64,000 bases of DNA from Streptosporangiaceae bacterium (GCA_025964715.1 JAOPYH010000385.1:1-64000); one strand, 5' to 3'. Positions 7,619 through 18,264 are shown, numbered from the stretch's first letter. Notes: generated by a model not told the origin, from the sequence alone. A program made the numbers and translations.

Positions 7619-9304
7619 GTGCCATCTACATCCGATCGTCCCGTTCCCGCGAGACGCCCCGCCGCCAGGCCCAAGCGCGGCGAGGGCCAGTGGGCTCTCG
7701 GCTACCGAGAGCCGCTGAACAAGAACGAGGAGAACAAGAAGAACGACGACGGGCTGAACGTCCGTCAGCGGATCATCGACGTCTACTCCAAGGCGGGATT
7801 CGACTCTATCGACCCTGCCGACCTTCGCGGGCGCTTTCGCTGGCACGGCCTTTACACGCAGCGCCGTCCCGGCATCGACGGCGGCAAGACGGCCGTCCTC
7901 GAGCCGGAGGAGCTCGACGACCGCTATTTCATGCTTCGCGTCCGCATTGACGGAGGCCAGCTGGATCCGGCGCAGCTTCGCGCGATCGCCGACATCTCCA
8001 ACAAGTACGCCCGTGGCACCGCGGACATCACGGACCGGCAGAACGTCCAGCTGCACTGGGTGGAGGTCGAGTCGGTGCCGGCCATCTGGGAGGAGCTCGA
8101 GGCCGTCGGGCTGTCCACGATGGAGGCCTGCGGCGACACGCCGCGCGTGATCCTCGGCTGTCCGCTGGCGGGCGTCGCCGAGGACGAGATCATCGACGGC
8201 ACGCCGCAGATCGAGGACGTGCACAGCCGCTACATCGGCTCGCCGCTGTTCTCCAACCTGCCGCGCAAGTTCAAGACCGCGGTCTCCGGCTGCACGGCCC
8301 ACTGCACCGTGCACGAGATCAGCGACGTGGCCTTCGTGGGTGTGGTGAACGACGCCGGCGAGGTGGGCTATGACGCCTTCGTCGGGGGCGGGCTGTCCAC
8401 CAACCCGATGTTCGCGCAGCGTCTCGGCACCTTCGTCAAGACCGAGCAGGTGCACGAGGTGTGGGCCGGCATCATCTCGATCTTCCGCGACTACGGCTAC
8501 CGGCGGCTGCGGCACCGCGCCCGGATCAAGTTCCTGATGAACGACTGGGGGCCGCAGAAGTTCCGCGAGGTGCTGGAGAAGGAATACCTCGGCTACGCCC
8601 TCCCGGACGGCCCCGCCCCGGCCGCGCCGCTCCCCCGCCGCGACCACGTCGGCATCCACCCGCAGAAGGACGGCAAGCGCTACGTCGGCTTCGCACCGCG
8701 CGTCGGCCGGGTCAGCGGTGACCTGCTGCACGTCATCGGTGACCTCGCCGAGAAGTACGGCTCCGGCCGCGTCCGTACGACCACCGAGCAGAAGATGGTC
8801 ATCCTGGACGTGCCGGCCGAGCGCGCCGAGGAGCTCGCCGCCGAGCTGGAGAAGCACGACCTGCAGGTCAACCCGTCGACGTTCCGGCGGCAGACCATGG
8901 CCTGCACCGGCATCGAGTACTGCAAGCTGGCGATCGTCGAGACCAAGCAGCGCGCGATGGACCTCATCGACGAGCTGGAGGAGCGGCTGCCGGACTTCAC
9001 CCAGCCGCTGACGATCAACGTCAACGGATGCCCGAACGCCTGTGCGCGCATCCAGGTCGCCGACATCGGGCTCAAGGGCCAGCTCGTGGTGGACGAGAAC
9101 GGCGAGCAGGTCGAGGGCTACCAGGTCCATCTCGGCGGCCAGGTCGGCGGGTCCTTCGGCAAGAAGGTGCGTGGTCTCAAGACGACCTCGGCCGGTCTGA
9201 CGGACTACGTCGAGCGCGTCGTGCGCCGGTTCGACGGGCAGCGCACCGAGGGCGAGACCTTCGCCCAGTGGGTGCAGCGCGCCGCCGAGGAGGACCTCAA
9301 ATGA
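7619..9304 (+). CDS. Siroheme-dependent ferredoxin:sulfite (nitrite/sulfite) reductase
   Basis: A 561-aa protein that reduces sulfite to sulfide with six electrons, using siroheme and a [4Fe-4S] cluster. The cluster/siroheme motifs are visible as MACTGIEYCKLAIVETK near residue 425 and INVNGCPNACARIQ near residue 465. The two half-repeats of the family (DITDRQNVQLHW near 140, GRVRTTTEQKMVILD near 385) are both complete. GTG 7619 has ACGAGGA eight bases upstream. The fold alone does not separate sulfite from nitrite reductase; the cysH and sirohydrochlorin-chelatase neighbours point to sulfite. Confidence 0.95.
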   Translation: MPSTSDRPVPARRPAARPKRGEGQWALGYREPLNKNEENKKNDDGLNVRQRIIDVYSKAGFDSIDPADLRGRFRWHGLYTQRRPGIDGGKTAVLEPEELDDRYFMLRVRIDGGQLDPAQLRAIADISNKYARGTADITDRQNVQLHWVEVESVPAIWEELEAVGLSTMEACGDTPRVILGCPLAGVAEDEIIDGTPQIEDVHSRYIGSPLFSNLPRKFKTAVSGCTAHCTVHEISDVAFVGVVNDAGEVGYDAFVGGGLSTNPMFAQRLGTFVKTEQVHEVWAGIISIFRDYGYRRLRHRARIKFLMNDWGPQKFREVLEKEYLGYALPDGPAPAAPLPRRDHVGIHPQKDGKRYVGFAPRVGRVSGDLLHVIGDLAEKYGSGRVRTTTEQKMVILDVPAERAEELAAELEKHDLQVNPSTFRRQTMACTGIEYCKLAIVETKQRAMDLIDELEERLPDFTQPLTINVNGCPNACARIQVADIGLKGQLVVDENGEQVEGYQVHLGGQVGGSFGKKVRGLKTTSAGLTDYVERVVRRFDGQRTEGETFAQWVQRAAEEDLK

Positions 9305-9338
9305 GCCGTTTCGCGGGGCCCGTGGGCGGAGCCGGCAC

Positions 9339-9482
9339 ATGACCCAGCGCGCGGCACCGTTCTACTGCCCGTACTGCGGCGAGGAGGACCTCGAGCCGTA
9401 CGAGCGCGATGGGGGCTGGTACTGCCGCGGTTGCGCCCGCGCGTTCCAGCTGAAGTTCCTGGGGATCGGAGTTCGTAAGTGA
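9339..9482 (+). CDS. Small zinc-ribbon-like protein of the sulfite reductase operon
   Basis: A 47-aa frame with two CxxC pairs, FYCPYCGEED and WYCRGCARAF, a typical zinc or rubredoxin-like knuckle pair. It starts 34 bp after the sulfite reductase stop, and its TGA overlaps the GTG of cysH (GTGA), so it is almost certainly translated and coupled to cysH. I recall a small protein in the same place in Streptomyces sulfur operons. Its function is unknown; a metal-binding or electron-transfer accessory role is inference. Confidence 0.85.
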   Translation: MTQRAAPFYCPYCGEEDLEPYERDGGWYCRGCARAFQLKFLGIGVRK

Positions 9483-10189
9483 CCGCCCTCGAGGCCGTAA
9501 GGCCGACACTGGACCTGGAGGACATCGTCGACTCGGCGGCGGACGCCCTGGAGGGCGCGTCGCCCCTGGAAGTGATCCGGTGGGCCGCCGCGACCTTCGG
9601 CGACAGGATCTGCCTGACGTCATCGATGTCGGACGCGGCGCTGATCCATCTCGTCTCCAAGGTCAAGCCCGGCATCGACGTGCTCTTCGTCGACACGGGT
9701 TACCACTTCGCGGAGACGATCGGCACCCGTGACGCCGTCGAGGCGGTCTATCCGGTCAACGTCATCAATGTGACGCCGACCCGGACCGTCGAGGAGCAGG
9801 ACCGCGACCTCGGACCACGCCTGTACGGCCGCAACCCGGATCTGTGCTGCCACCTGCGCAAGGTGGAGCCGCTCGGCCGGGCACTGGAGGGGTACATGGC
9901 CTGGTTCAGCGGCATCCGCAGGGACGAGACCTCCAGCCGCAAGGACCGCCGGGTGGTCGAGTGGGACCGCAAGCGGGAGATGGTGAAGGTGAACCCGATC
10001 CTGTCCTGGACCGACCAGGACATGGACAACTACATGGCCGACAACGGCGTGCTGGTGAACCCGCTGCACTACGACGGCTACCCGTCGATCGGCTGCGCCC
10101 CCTGCACCTCGCAGGTCGCCCCCGGCGAGGACCCGCGCAGCGGCCGGTGGGCCGGCCTGGCGAAGACCGAGTGCGGCATCCACCTCTGA
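9479..10189 (+). CDS. cysH: Adenylyl-sulfate / phosphoadenylyl-sulfate reductase
   Basis: A 236-aa reductase that makes sulfite from APS or PAPS with thioredoxin. The sequence shows the CC...CxxC set (DLCCHLRKVEP near residue 122 and IGCAPCTSQV near residue 205), the mark of [4Fe-4S]-containing APS reductases. The catalytic ECGIHL is at the C terminus, and the nucleotide-binding SSMSDAALIHL is near residue 45. The cluster cysteines argue for APS over PAPS as substrate. The start overlaps the upstream small gene, and the stop overlaps the next ATG (TGATG). Confidence 0.95.
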   Translation: MTALEAVRPTLDLEDIVDSAADALEGASPLEVIRWAAATFGDRICLTSSMSDAALIHLVSKVKPGIDVLFVDTGYHFAETIGTRDAVEAVYPVNVINVTPTRTVEEQDRDLGPRLYGRNPDLCCHLRKVEPLGRALEGYMAWFSGIRRDETSSRKDRRVVEWDRKREMVKVNPILSWTDQDMDNYMADNGVLVNPLHYDGYPSIGCAPCTSQVAPGEDPRSGRWAGLAKTECGIHL

Positions 10190-11001
10190 TGTCCCGTGCC
10201 GGCCGCGATCTCGGAGTGGTCCGCGCGAGCCACTCCGAGATCACGGCGCACGACGAGGAGACGCCACCACTGGTCGCCGTGGCGCACGGGAGCAAGGACC
10301 CCCGGGCCGCGGCCACCGTGGAGGATCTCCTCGACGCCGTACGGCTCCGGCGGCCGGGCCTTCCCGTGATCGCCTCCTACCTCGACCACACGGCACCCAC
10401 CCCGGCCGCGGCGCTGGCACGGCTCGCCGCCGAGGGGATCGAGGAGGCCGTGGTGCTGCCCCTGCTGCTCACCGCGGCCTATCACAGCAAAATCGACATT
10501 CCCGGCGTGCTGGCCGAGGTCCGGACGACGCATCCGCGGCTGCGTCCGCATGCCGCCGGCACACTGGGCCCGCACCCGCTGATGCTGCCCGCGCTGGAAC
10601 GGCGGCTCGCCCAGGCGGGCGTCGAGATCGGCGATCCGGCGACAGCCGTCGTGCTGGCGTCGGCGGGCTCCACCGATCCGGCCGCCGCCGCGGTGATCGC
10701 CGGCCTGGCCCGGGACTGGAGGGCCAGGGGCTGGTGGGACGTGGTCCCCGGATACGCTTCGGCGGCGCGGCCGACCCATGCCGAGGCCGTGGGGTCGCTG
10801 CTGGAGGCCGGCGCGCCGCGCGTCGCCGTGGCCTCCTACTTCCTGGCCCCGGGCCACTTCGCCGACAAGGTGCGCACGGAGTCGCTCGCGGCCGGAGCCG
10901 CGATCGTGTCGCCGGTCCTCGGCGCGGCCCCCGAGCTGGCCGGCATCGTGTTGCAGCGCTATGACGACACGCTGCGCGGCGGCGGCACGGCCACCGGCTG
11001 A
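10189..11001 (+). CDS. Sirohydrochlorin chelatase (CbiX/SirB-like)
   Basis: A 270-aa protein with two CbiX repeats. The first begins PPLVAVAHGSKDPRAAATV near residue 27 with the metal-binding HGS histidine, and VLPLLLTAAYHSKIDIP near residue 97 carries the second histidine. A second, diverged repeat contains ASYFLAPGHFADKV near residue 218. Family members insert Fe(II), Co or Ni into sirohydrochlorin. As the last gene after the siroheme sulfite reductase, ferrochelation to siroheme is the likely job. The ATG overlaps the cysH stop by one base. Confidence 0.9.
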   Translation: MSRAGRDLGVVRASHSEITAHDEETPPLVAVAHGSKDPRAAATVEDLLDAVRLRRPGLPVIASYLDHTAPTPAAALARLAAEGIEEAVVLPLLLTAAYHSKIDIPGVLAEVRTTHPRLRPHAAGTLGPHPLMLPALERRLAQAGVEIGDPATAVVLASAGSTDPAAAAVIAGLARDWRARGWWDVVPGYASAARPTHAEAVGSLLEAGAPRVAVASYFLAPGHFADKVRTESLAAGAAIVSPVLGAAPELAGIVLQRYDDTLRGGGTATG

Positions 11002-11047
11002 CGCCGGCCCATCCCCTCTTGCGCCGAAGACCTCTTGCGTGAAGAAA

Positions 11048-11061
11048 TGAACTGGGGTTCA
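11048..11061. promoter_or_regulatory. Candidate TetR operator (TGAAC-TGGG-GTTCA)
   Basis: Perfect 5-bp arms TGAAC and GTTCA are separated by four bases, nine bases upstream of the TetR GTG start. The position next to an autoregulated-type TetR gene and the AAC...GTT core typical of TetR sites support an operator. No second copy is seen nearby. Confidence 0.5.
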
Positions 11062-11069
11062 ATTCTTGT

Positions 11070-11684
11070 GTGGCATACCGGAGAACCGAGCGGGTCCAGG
11101 CGCGGCTGAGCGCCTCTCGTGAGCGGATCCTCGCCGCCGCGTTGCAGATCGTGGCCGAGCACGGCTACCGAGGGTGTTCGGTCGCCGCCGTCGCCGAGCG
11201 GGCCGGAGTCGCCACCGGCAGCGTCTATCGCCACTTCCCGGCCAAGTCCGGCCTCCTCGCCGAGGTGTTCTGTACGGTGTCGCGGCGCGAGGCCGACGCA
11301 CTCATCAGGGCGGCCGGTCTGGAGGCCGGGGCACCGGCGCGGATCACCGCCATGATCGAGACGTTCGCCGGCCGGGCGCTCCGGGCGCCGCGGCAGGCCT
11401 ACGCGCTGCTGGCCGAGCCGGTGGACCCGGTCGTCGACGCCGAGCGCCTCGTGTTCCGCCGCATCCACCACGCAGCCTTCGCCGGGGTGATCGCCGACGG
11501 CGTCACCGCCGGCGAACTGCCGCCCCAGGACGTGGCGGTCAGCGCCACCGCCCTGGTCGGCGCCATCAGTGAGGCCCTCGTCGGGCCCCTCGCCGCCGGC
11601 TCGGCCGGACCGGAGACCATCCCATCCCTCATCGCCTTCGCGCAGCGCGCCTTGGGCGCCGGCAGTTCCGGGAGCCAGCAGTGA
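11070..11684 (+). CDS. TetR-family transcriptional regulator
   Basis: A 204-aa TetR protein. The HTH is at about residues 15-62: ILAAALQIVAEHGYRGCSVA, then AVAERAGVATGSVYRHFPAKSGLLAEVF. The C-terminal domain is typical of regulators of acyl-CoA metabolism. Its TGA overlaps the GTG of the downstream acyl-CoA dehydrogenase gene (GTGA). A palindrome just upstream is the likely autoregulatory site. The effector is not evident, but an acyl-CoA is a reasonable guess from the operon partner. Confidence 0.9.
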   Translation: MAYRRTERVQARLSASRERILAAALQIVAEHGYRGCSVAAVAERAGVATGSVYRHFPAKSGLLAEVFCTVSRREADALIRAAGLEAGAPARITAMIETFAGRALRAPRQAYALLAEPVDPVVDAERLVFRRIHHAAFAGVIADGVTAGELPPQDVAVSATALVGAISEALVGPLAAGSAGPETIPSLIAFAQRALGAGSSGSQQ

Positions 11685-13306
11685 CGCATCAGGTGTTCAA
11701 CCAGGTCCCCCCGCTGGTCGGCCACGACCTGGCCGACGACCCCGCCCTCCTCGACGGGCTCGAGCGGGAAGGCGCCGGGTGGGCCGCGGACGAGGTCCAC
11801 GAGCTGGGCCGGCTGGCCGGGACCCCGCAGGCACAGGACTGGGGACGGCTCGCGAACGAGCACCCGCCCGTGCTCCGCAGCCACGACCGCTACGGCAACC
11901 GGGTGGACGAGGTGGAGTTCCATCCGGCCTGGCACGAGCTGATGCGCACGGCCGTGGGACACGGCCTGCACGCGGCCCCGTGGGCGCAGGCCCGGGAGGG
12001 CGTGCACGTCGCCCGCGCGGCCAAGTTCTACGTGTGGCGGGTCGACGCCGGGCACGGCTGCCCGATCTCGATGACCTACGCCGCCGTGCCGGCGCTGCGC
12101 CAGTCCCCCGAGCTGGCCGAGCGGTACGAGCCGCTGCTGACGGCCACCTCCTACGACTTCGGGCTCCGGGCGCCGCTGGGCAAGAGCGGCCTGCTGGCGG
12201 GCATGTCCATGACCGAGAAGCAGGGCGGCTCGGACGTACGCGCCAACACGACGGGGGCGCTGCCGGAACCCGACGGGAGCTACCGGCTCACCGGACACAA
12301 ATGGTTCACCTCCGCACCGATGTGCGACGTCTTCCTGACCCTGGCCCAGGCACCGGGAGGGCTCACCTGCTTCCTCGTGCCACGAGTCCTGCCGGACGGT
12401 TCGCTCAACCCGCTGCGCCTCATGCGGCTGAAGGACAAACTGGGCAACCGGTCCAACGCGTCCGCCGAGGTCGAGTACGACGGCGCGGTCGCCTGGCGGG
12501 TCGGCGACGAGGGCCGCGGCGTCCGTACGATCATCGAGATGGTCAACATGACCCGGCTGGACTGCGTGATCGGCGCGGCCTCCGGCATGCGGCAGGGCCT
12601 GGTCGAGGCCGTCCATCACGCCTCGCACCGCAAGGCCTTCGGCCGTTATCTCGTCGACCAGCCGCTGATGCGCAACGTCCTGGCCGACCTCGCGGTGGAG
12701 TCGGAGGCCGCGACCGTGCTCATGACGCGCCTCGCGGGTGCGGCGGACCGCTCGGTACGAGGCGACGAGACGGAGTCGGCGTTCAAGCGGCTGGCCCTGG
12801 CCGTGGGCAAGTACTGGGTGTGCAAGCGCTGGCCGCCCCACGCGGCGGAGGCCCTGGAGTGCCTGGGCGGCAACGGCTATGTCGAGGAGTCCGGCATGCC
12901 CCGGCTCTTCCGCGAGTCGCCGCTGAACTCGATCTGGGAGGGCTCTGGCAACGTGGCCACGCTGGACGTGCTGCGCGCGATGGTAAAGGAACCACAGACC
13001 ATGGAGGCATTCTTGACCGAGGTCGGGCTGGCCTCAGGCGCGGACGCCCGGCTGGACGCCGCCGTCCGCGAGGTCACGGAGTCCCTCGCCGACGTGGCGA
13101 CGATCGAACTGCGCGCCCGCAGGGTCGTGGAGCGGCTTGCCCTGGTGTTGCAGGGATCTCTGCTGGTCAGGCACGGTCACCCCGCCGTCGCCGACGCCTT
13201 CTGCGCCTCCCGGCTCGGCGGTGACTGGGGCCATGCCTATGGGACGCTGCCACCCGGCCTAGACCTCAACACGCTCATCGAACGAGCCACCCCGAAGATC
13301 AGCTGA
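11681..13306 (+). CDS. AidB-like acyl-CoA dehydrogenase family protein
   Basis: A 541-aa flavoprotein of the isovaleryl-CoA dehydrogenase/AidB branch, longer than ordinary acyl-CoA dehydrogenases (about 380 aa). The N-terminal extension begins HQVFNQVPPL, which matches AidB. MSMTEKQGGSDVRANTT near residue 180 and ALECLGGNGYVEESGMPRLF near residue 395 are AidB-type FAD-site motifs, followed by SPLNSIWEGSGNV. In E. coli, AidB is linked to alkylation-damage protection and binds DNA. Its true reaction is unsettled, and here its control by a TetR gene may instead point to acyl-CoA catabolism. Confidence 0.9.
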   Translation: MTHQVFNQVPPLVGHDLADDPALLDGLEREGAGWAADEVHELGRLAGTPQAQDWGRLANEHPPVLRSHDRYGNRVDEVEFHPAWHELMRTAVGHGLHAAPWAQAREGVHVARAAKFYVWRVDAGHGCPISMTYAAVPALRQSPELAERYEPLLTATSYDFGLRAPLGKSGLLAGMSMTEKQGGSDVRANTTGALPEPDGSYRLTGHKWFTSAPMCDVFLTLAQAPGGLTCFLVPRVLPDGSLNPLRLMRLKDKLGNRSNASAEVEYDGAVAWRVGDEGRGVRTIIEMVNMTRLDCVIGAASGMRQGLVEAVHHASHRKAFGRYLVDQPLMRNVLADLAVESEAATVLMTRLAGAADRSVRGDETESAFKRLALAVGKYWVCKRWPPHAAEALECLGGNGYVEESGMPRLFRESPLNSIWEGSGNVATLDVLRAMVKEPQTMEAFLTEVGLASGADARLDAAVREVTESLADVATIELRARRVVERLALVLQGSLLVRHGHPAVADAFCASRLGGDWGHAYGTLPPGLDLNTLIERATPKIS

Positions 13307-13309
13307 GCC

Positions 13310-13564
13310 CCGAAGGTAATTCTGCGGCGATCCGTGTGCCGGCTGTGCAATGCCAAGACCTGGAACCCGGTGGGGAGGCAGCACATGGCCTACATCCCGG
13401 CAGACGCAGACCACCTACGGCTCCTGGTCTACACACCGCTCAACAACCGTTGACCTGCCTGTGCCATGCGCCAGGCACCTACTTCCGGACTCGAGGGTTG
13501 TGCCGTCCGCTGGGGCGAGGGAGCCAAGCCGCTGATCGAGCGCGTAACGGCCAAGCTCGGCTGA
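13310..13564 (+). other. Gene-free stretch with possible gene remnants
   Basis: Between the AidB-like gene and the DUF3592 gene lie 329 bp. They hold a 22-codon frame, MAYIPADADHLRLLVYTPLN onward, at 13385-13453 behind GGGGAGG. A shifted frame reading AVRWGEGAKPLIERVTAKLG ends at 13564. The two pieces have protein-like composition but no shared frame, so they may be the relic of one small gene. No homologue is recognised, and no RNA gene is seen. Confidence 0.3.
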
Positions 13565-13635
13565 ACCGCCGCACATGTGACAACTGCCGGGGTCCCCGGA
13601 GCGTCGTATCCCGGGGGACACCACGGGAGGTGCGC

Positions 13636-14172
13636 ATGATCGAGCGGCCGATCCGGCGTCGGGACCTGCGGCGCGCCCATCGCCACGGCTCTTCCACCGG
13701 GTCGCGGCAGAGCCTCGTCTGGTGGCCGCTCGCCGTGGGGCTCGTCCTCGTGGCGGTGGCCGCCTGGTGGTACGCCGACAGCACGGCCTTCCGGCGCCGC
13801 GCCGTCACCACGGCGGCCGTGATCGATGAGGTGGGCCGGGCGGCACCGCGGGCGGGCGAGAACGGGCTCTCGACGCGGCGCTTCTACGGCATCGTGAGTT
13901 ACACCGTCGGCAACAGGGTCACGAGGGCACAGGTGCTGCTGTACACATGCGCTTCGACCTCATGCGTCTTCAGGGGGACGCCCGGCGACACCATCGAGAT
14001 CGCATACGACCCGCGGCAGTCGTCACGAGCCGTGATGGCCACGGAGGTCCACCGGGCCTGGCTCCCCAGCGGCAGGCAGGCGGGCCTCACCTTCCTCGGC
14101 GTGGTCCTCATCCTGGCCGCGGGCTTCAATCTCCTGTTCGTATGCCGTCCGGTTTGTATGCCGTCCGCATAG
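13636..14172 (+). CDS. DUF3592-type membrane protein
   Basis: A 178-aa protein with a first membrane segment at about residues 30-48 (LVWWPLAVGLVLVAVAAWWY) and a second near the C terminus (LTFLGVVLILAAGFNLLFVC). The soluble segment between them (RAVTTAAVIDEVG, then GDTIEIAYDPRQSSRAV) is characteristic of DUF3592 proteins, whose function is unknown. ATG 13636 has GGGAGG five bases upstream. A longer frame extends upstream without a ribosome-binding site and is not used. Confidence 0.75.
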   Translation: MIERPIRRRDLRRAHRHGSSTGSRQSLVWWPLAVGLVLVAVAAWWYADSTAFRRRAVTTAAVIDEVGRAAPRAGENGLSTRRFYGIVSYTVGNRVTRAQVLLYTCASTSCVFRGTPGDTIEIAYDPRQSSRAVMATEVHRAWLPSGRQAGLTFLGVVLILAAGFNLLFVCRPVCMPSA

Positions 14173-14182
14173 GCTCGGCGAT

Positions 14183-14707
14183 GTGTTCGGACCGATCGGG
14201 GAGACCATCGAGACCGAGCGGCTCGTCCTGGAGCCGCTCGCCGTCCACCATGCCGAAGAGATGGTGGACGTGCTCGGTGATCCGGAGTTGCACACCTTCA
14301 TGGGCGGTGAGCCCGCCACGCTGGCCGAGCTGCGTGCGCGCTATCAGCGGCTGGAGGTAGGGCCGTCGCCGTACAACCAGGAGGGCTGGCTCAACTGGAT
14401 CGTGCGCAGACGTGATGACGGGCAGGCGGTGGGAACCGTACAGGCCACGGTCGCACCCGGCGCCAGGGGCCCGCGGGCCTCGGTCGCCTGGGTCATCGCC
14501 GTCCCCTACCAAGGTGAGGGGCTGGGCTGCGAGGCCGCGGGCGCTCTCGTCGGCTGGCTCCGGGATCACTCGGTGACGGACATCCTCGCCAGCATCCATC
14601 CCGAGAACCTCGCCTCGGCGGGCGTCGCGCAGCACGTCGGCCTGACTCGCACAGCCGAATCCGCCGGCGACGAGGTCATCTGGCGAGCTGAAAGCCCGCC
14701 GGCCTGA
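14183..14707 (+). CDS. GNAT-family N-acetyltransferase (RimJ/RimL-like)
   Basis: A 174-aa acetyltransferase. It opens ETERLVLEPLAVHHAEEMVD, the RimJ/RimL-type strand and helix. The acetyl-CoA-binding region is AWVIAVPYQGEGLGCEAAGA near residue 105, with Q-G-E-G-L-G in place of the usual Q/R-G-x-G-x-A. The motif B region IHPENLASAGVAQHVGLTR follows near residue 140. The substrate is unknown. It starts 10 bp after the DUF3592 stop on the same strand and may be co-transcribed. Confidence 0.85.
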   Translation: MFGPIGETIETERLVLEPLAVHHAEEMVDVLGDPELHTFMGGEPATLAELRARYQRLEVGPSPYNQEGWLNWIVRRRDDGQAVGTVQATVAPGARGPRASVAWVIAVPYQGEGLGCEAAGALVGWLRDHSVTDILASIHPENLASAGVAQHVGLTRTAESAGDEVIWRAESPPA

Positions 14708-14807
14708 AGCGGGGTGCCGACGTGGGTACACTCTGGGGCTGCCGCGCTCACGCGGGCGTGGAAACGATCATTGGGCCGTGACCACTGTGAATTCGGAGGG
14801 GAGGGAA

Positions 14808-16937
<2,130 letters not shown>

Positions 16938-16954
16938 CCCCCCGAGCCGCCAGG

Positions 16955-17368
16955 TCAGGGATGGCGCAGGGCGATGGCGGTCAGATAGACGAGGACGAAC
17001 GTCGCGAAGGCCACCGTGCCATGGACGACGACGGCCACGGCCGGGAACACCTGCTCGCGTCCGCGCGCGTGGCGGCCGCCACGCTGCCCCACGAGCCATC
17101 GCGTGAACATGACGAATCCCATGAGCGCGACGATCACCAGGGTCCCGAACGCACACCACGCGTAGGCCGCGCAGGAGGTCGCCAGATAGAGGACCCAGGC
17201 GACCAGTCCCAGGGCGCCGATGAGGGTATGACCGATGACCAGCGCCGAGGGATAGCGGGTCACCTTGGTCGGCTGCCGTCTCAGCCCGCCGTTGGCCAGC
17301 CAGGTCATCAGGAGGTGACACCCTCCGACCGCGGCGAGTATCCACGCGACGAGTGCCGCGATCTCCAC
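16955..17368 (-). CDS. Small multipass membrane protein, unknown function
   Basis: A 137-aa protein with four predicted membrane segments: residues about 3-25, 45-65, 68-90 and 108-130. The first is EIAALVAWILAAVGGCHLLM and the last VAVVVHGTVAFATFVLVYLT. The third loop is basic (GQRGGRHARGRE), which suggests a cytoplasmic side. No enzymatic motif is visible. It converges on glgX with 17 bp between stops. Homologues of this size are actinobacterial hypotheticals, as far as I can tell. Confidence 0.75.
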   Translation of the reverse strand: MEIAALVAWILAAVGGCHLLMTWLANGGLRRQPTKVTRYPSALVIGHTLIGALGLVAWVLYLATSCAAYAWCAFGTLVIVALMGFVMFTRWLVGQRGGRHARGREQVFPAVAVVVHGTVAFATFVLVYLTAIALRHP

Positions 17369-17504
17369 CCCCGACCCCCTTCGCCGGCTTCAGTCCGCAC
17401 CTTGACGTAAGTGTCCCCCGGGGCGTGGCACAACATGCTCAAACGGTAAGGATCGCGATACCGGCTGTAACGCGGACTGGGACACCTGGGCCTGGACGCC
17501 CGGC

Positions 17505-18233
17505 CTACGTCGCCGCCGCACCCCGTGCCAGGCCGTACCGCAGGAACAGCACGCCTTCGTCGAGGTAGACGGCGGTGGGCTCGAGCGTGGCCGGACCCGC
17601 CAGGTCGTCCAGCAGGCCGGTGTGGTGCCGGCCGCCCACGAGGGTGGGCGCCAGGTTGAGGCAGAGTTCGTCGACCAGGCCGGCCGAAATCAGTGACGTG
17701 GTCAGCACGGGTCCGCCCTCGCACAGCAGGTGCCGCAGGCCCCGTGCGCGCATCGCCTGTACCGCCAGGCCGAGGTCGACGTCGTGGTCCCCGGCGGCCA
17801 GCACGTACGGCCGGACGGTGGCGGGCACCTCTATGGCCTTCAGCGCGGACTCCGACGTCACCACCAGAGTCGGGGATTCGGCTGCGTTGAACAGCGGCAG
17901 CGTCCAGTCGAGGGCCAGCGAGCGGCTCACCACGACGATCGGCGCCGGCGGCCGCCCCCGGCGTTCCCGCAGCTCCGGCCGGAGGCGCGCGGGGCCGACC
18001 TTGCCGGTGCGGATGGTGGCCGCGCCGACGAGAATCGCATCCGACAGTGCCCGCAGGGTCCGGAAGACCCGGAAGTCCGCTTCGCCCCCGAGGCCGGCGG
18101 TCCACCCCTCCTCGTCGGTGACCGAACCGTCCGCGCTCATCACCATGCCGACGCGCAGCCACGGCCCTTTGACGTCCCCGTAGGCGTCGTAGGGGTCGAT
18201 GTCGATGGCCGGTTCCGGCAGCAGGCGCCGCAT
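17505..18233 (-). CDS. Pyrimidine reductase family protein (RibD C-terminal domain)
   Basis: A 242-aa RibD_C/dihydrofolate-reductase-fold protein. WLRVGMVMSADGSVTDEEGW near residue 26, SDAILVGAATIRTGKVGPAR near residue 63 and LRHLLCEGGPVLTTSLISAG near residue 165 are the classical motifs of 5-amino-6-(5-phosphoribosylamino)uracil reductases. The deaminase half of RibD is missing, so it is a stand-alone reductase; the true substrate may differ from riboflavin intermediates. It is divergent from the DNA ligase gene, with only 31 bp between starts. Confidence 0.85.
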   Translation of the reverse strand: MRRLLPEPAIDIDPYDAYGDVKGPWLRVGMVMSADGSVTDEEGWTAGLGGEADFRVFRTLRALSDAILVGAATIRTGKVGPARLRPELRERRGRPPAPIVVVSRSLALDWTLPLFNAAESPTLVVTSESALKAIEVPATVRPYVLAAGDHDVDLGLAVQAMRARGLRHLLCEGGPVLTTSLISAGLVDELCLNLAPTLVGGRHHTGLLDDLAGPATLEPTAVYLDEGVLFLRYGLARGAAAT

Positions 18234-18264
18234 ACGCGCAGGCTATCCCTGCGAGGATGGACGG

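Noticed and set aside
7505..9340. A 611-codon open frame antisense to the sulfite reductase
   Set aside because: It is the usual high-GC shadow frame. The plus strand carries the siroheme/[4Fe-4S] motifs, and the antisense product is low-complexity.
13636..14172. A longer version of the DUF3592 gene starting at 13336
   Set aside because: The 100 extra codons are not hydrophobic or family-like, whereas ATG 13636 has a GGGAGG site at the right distance.
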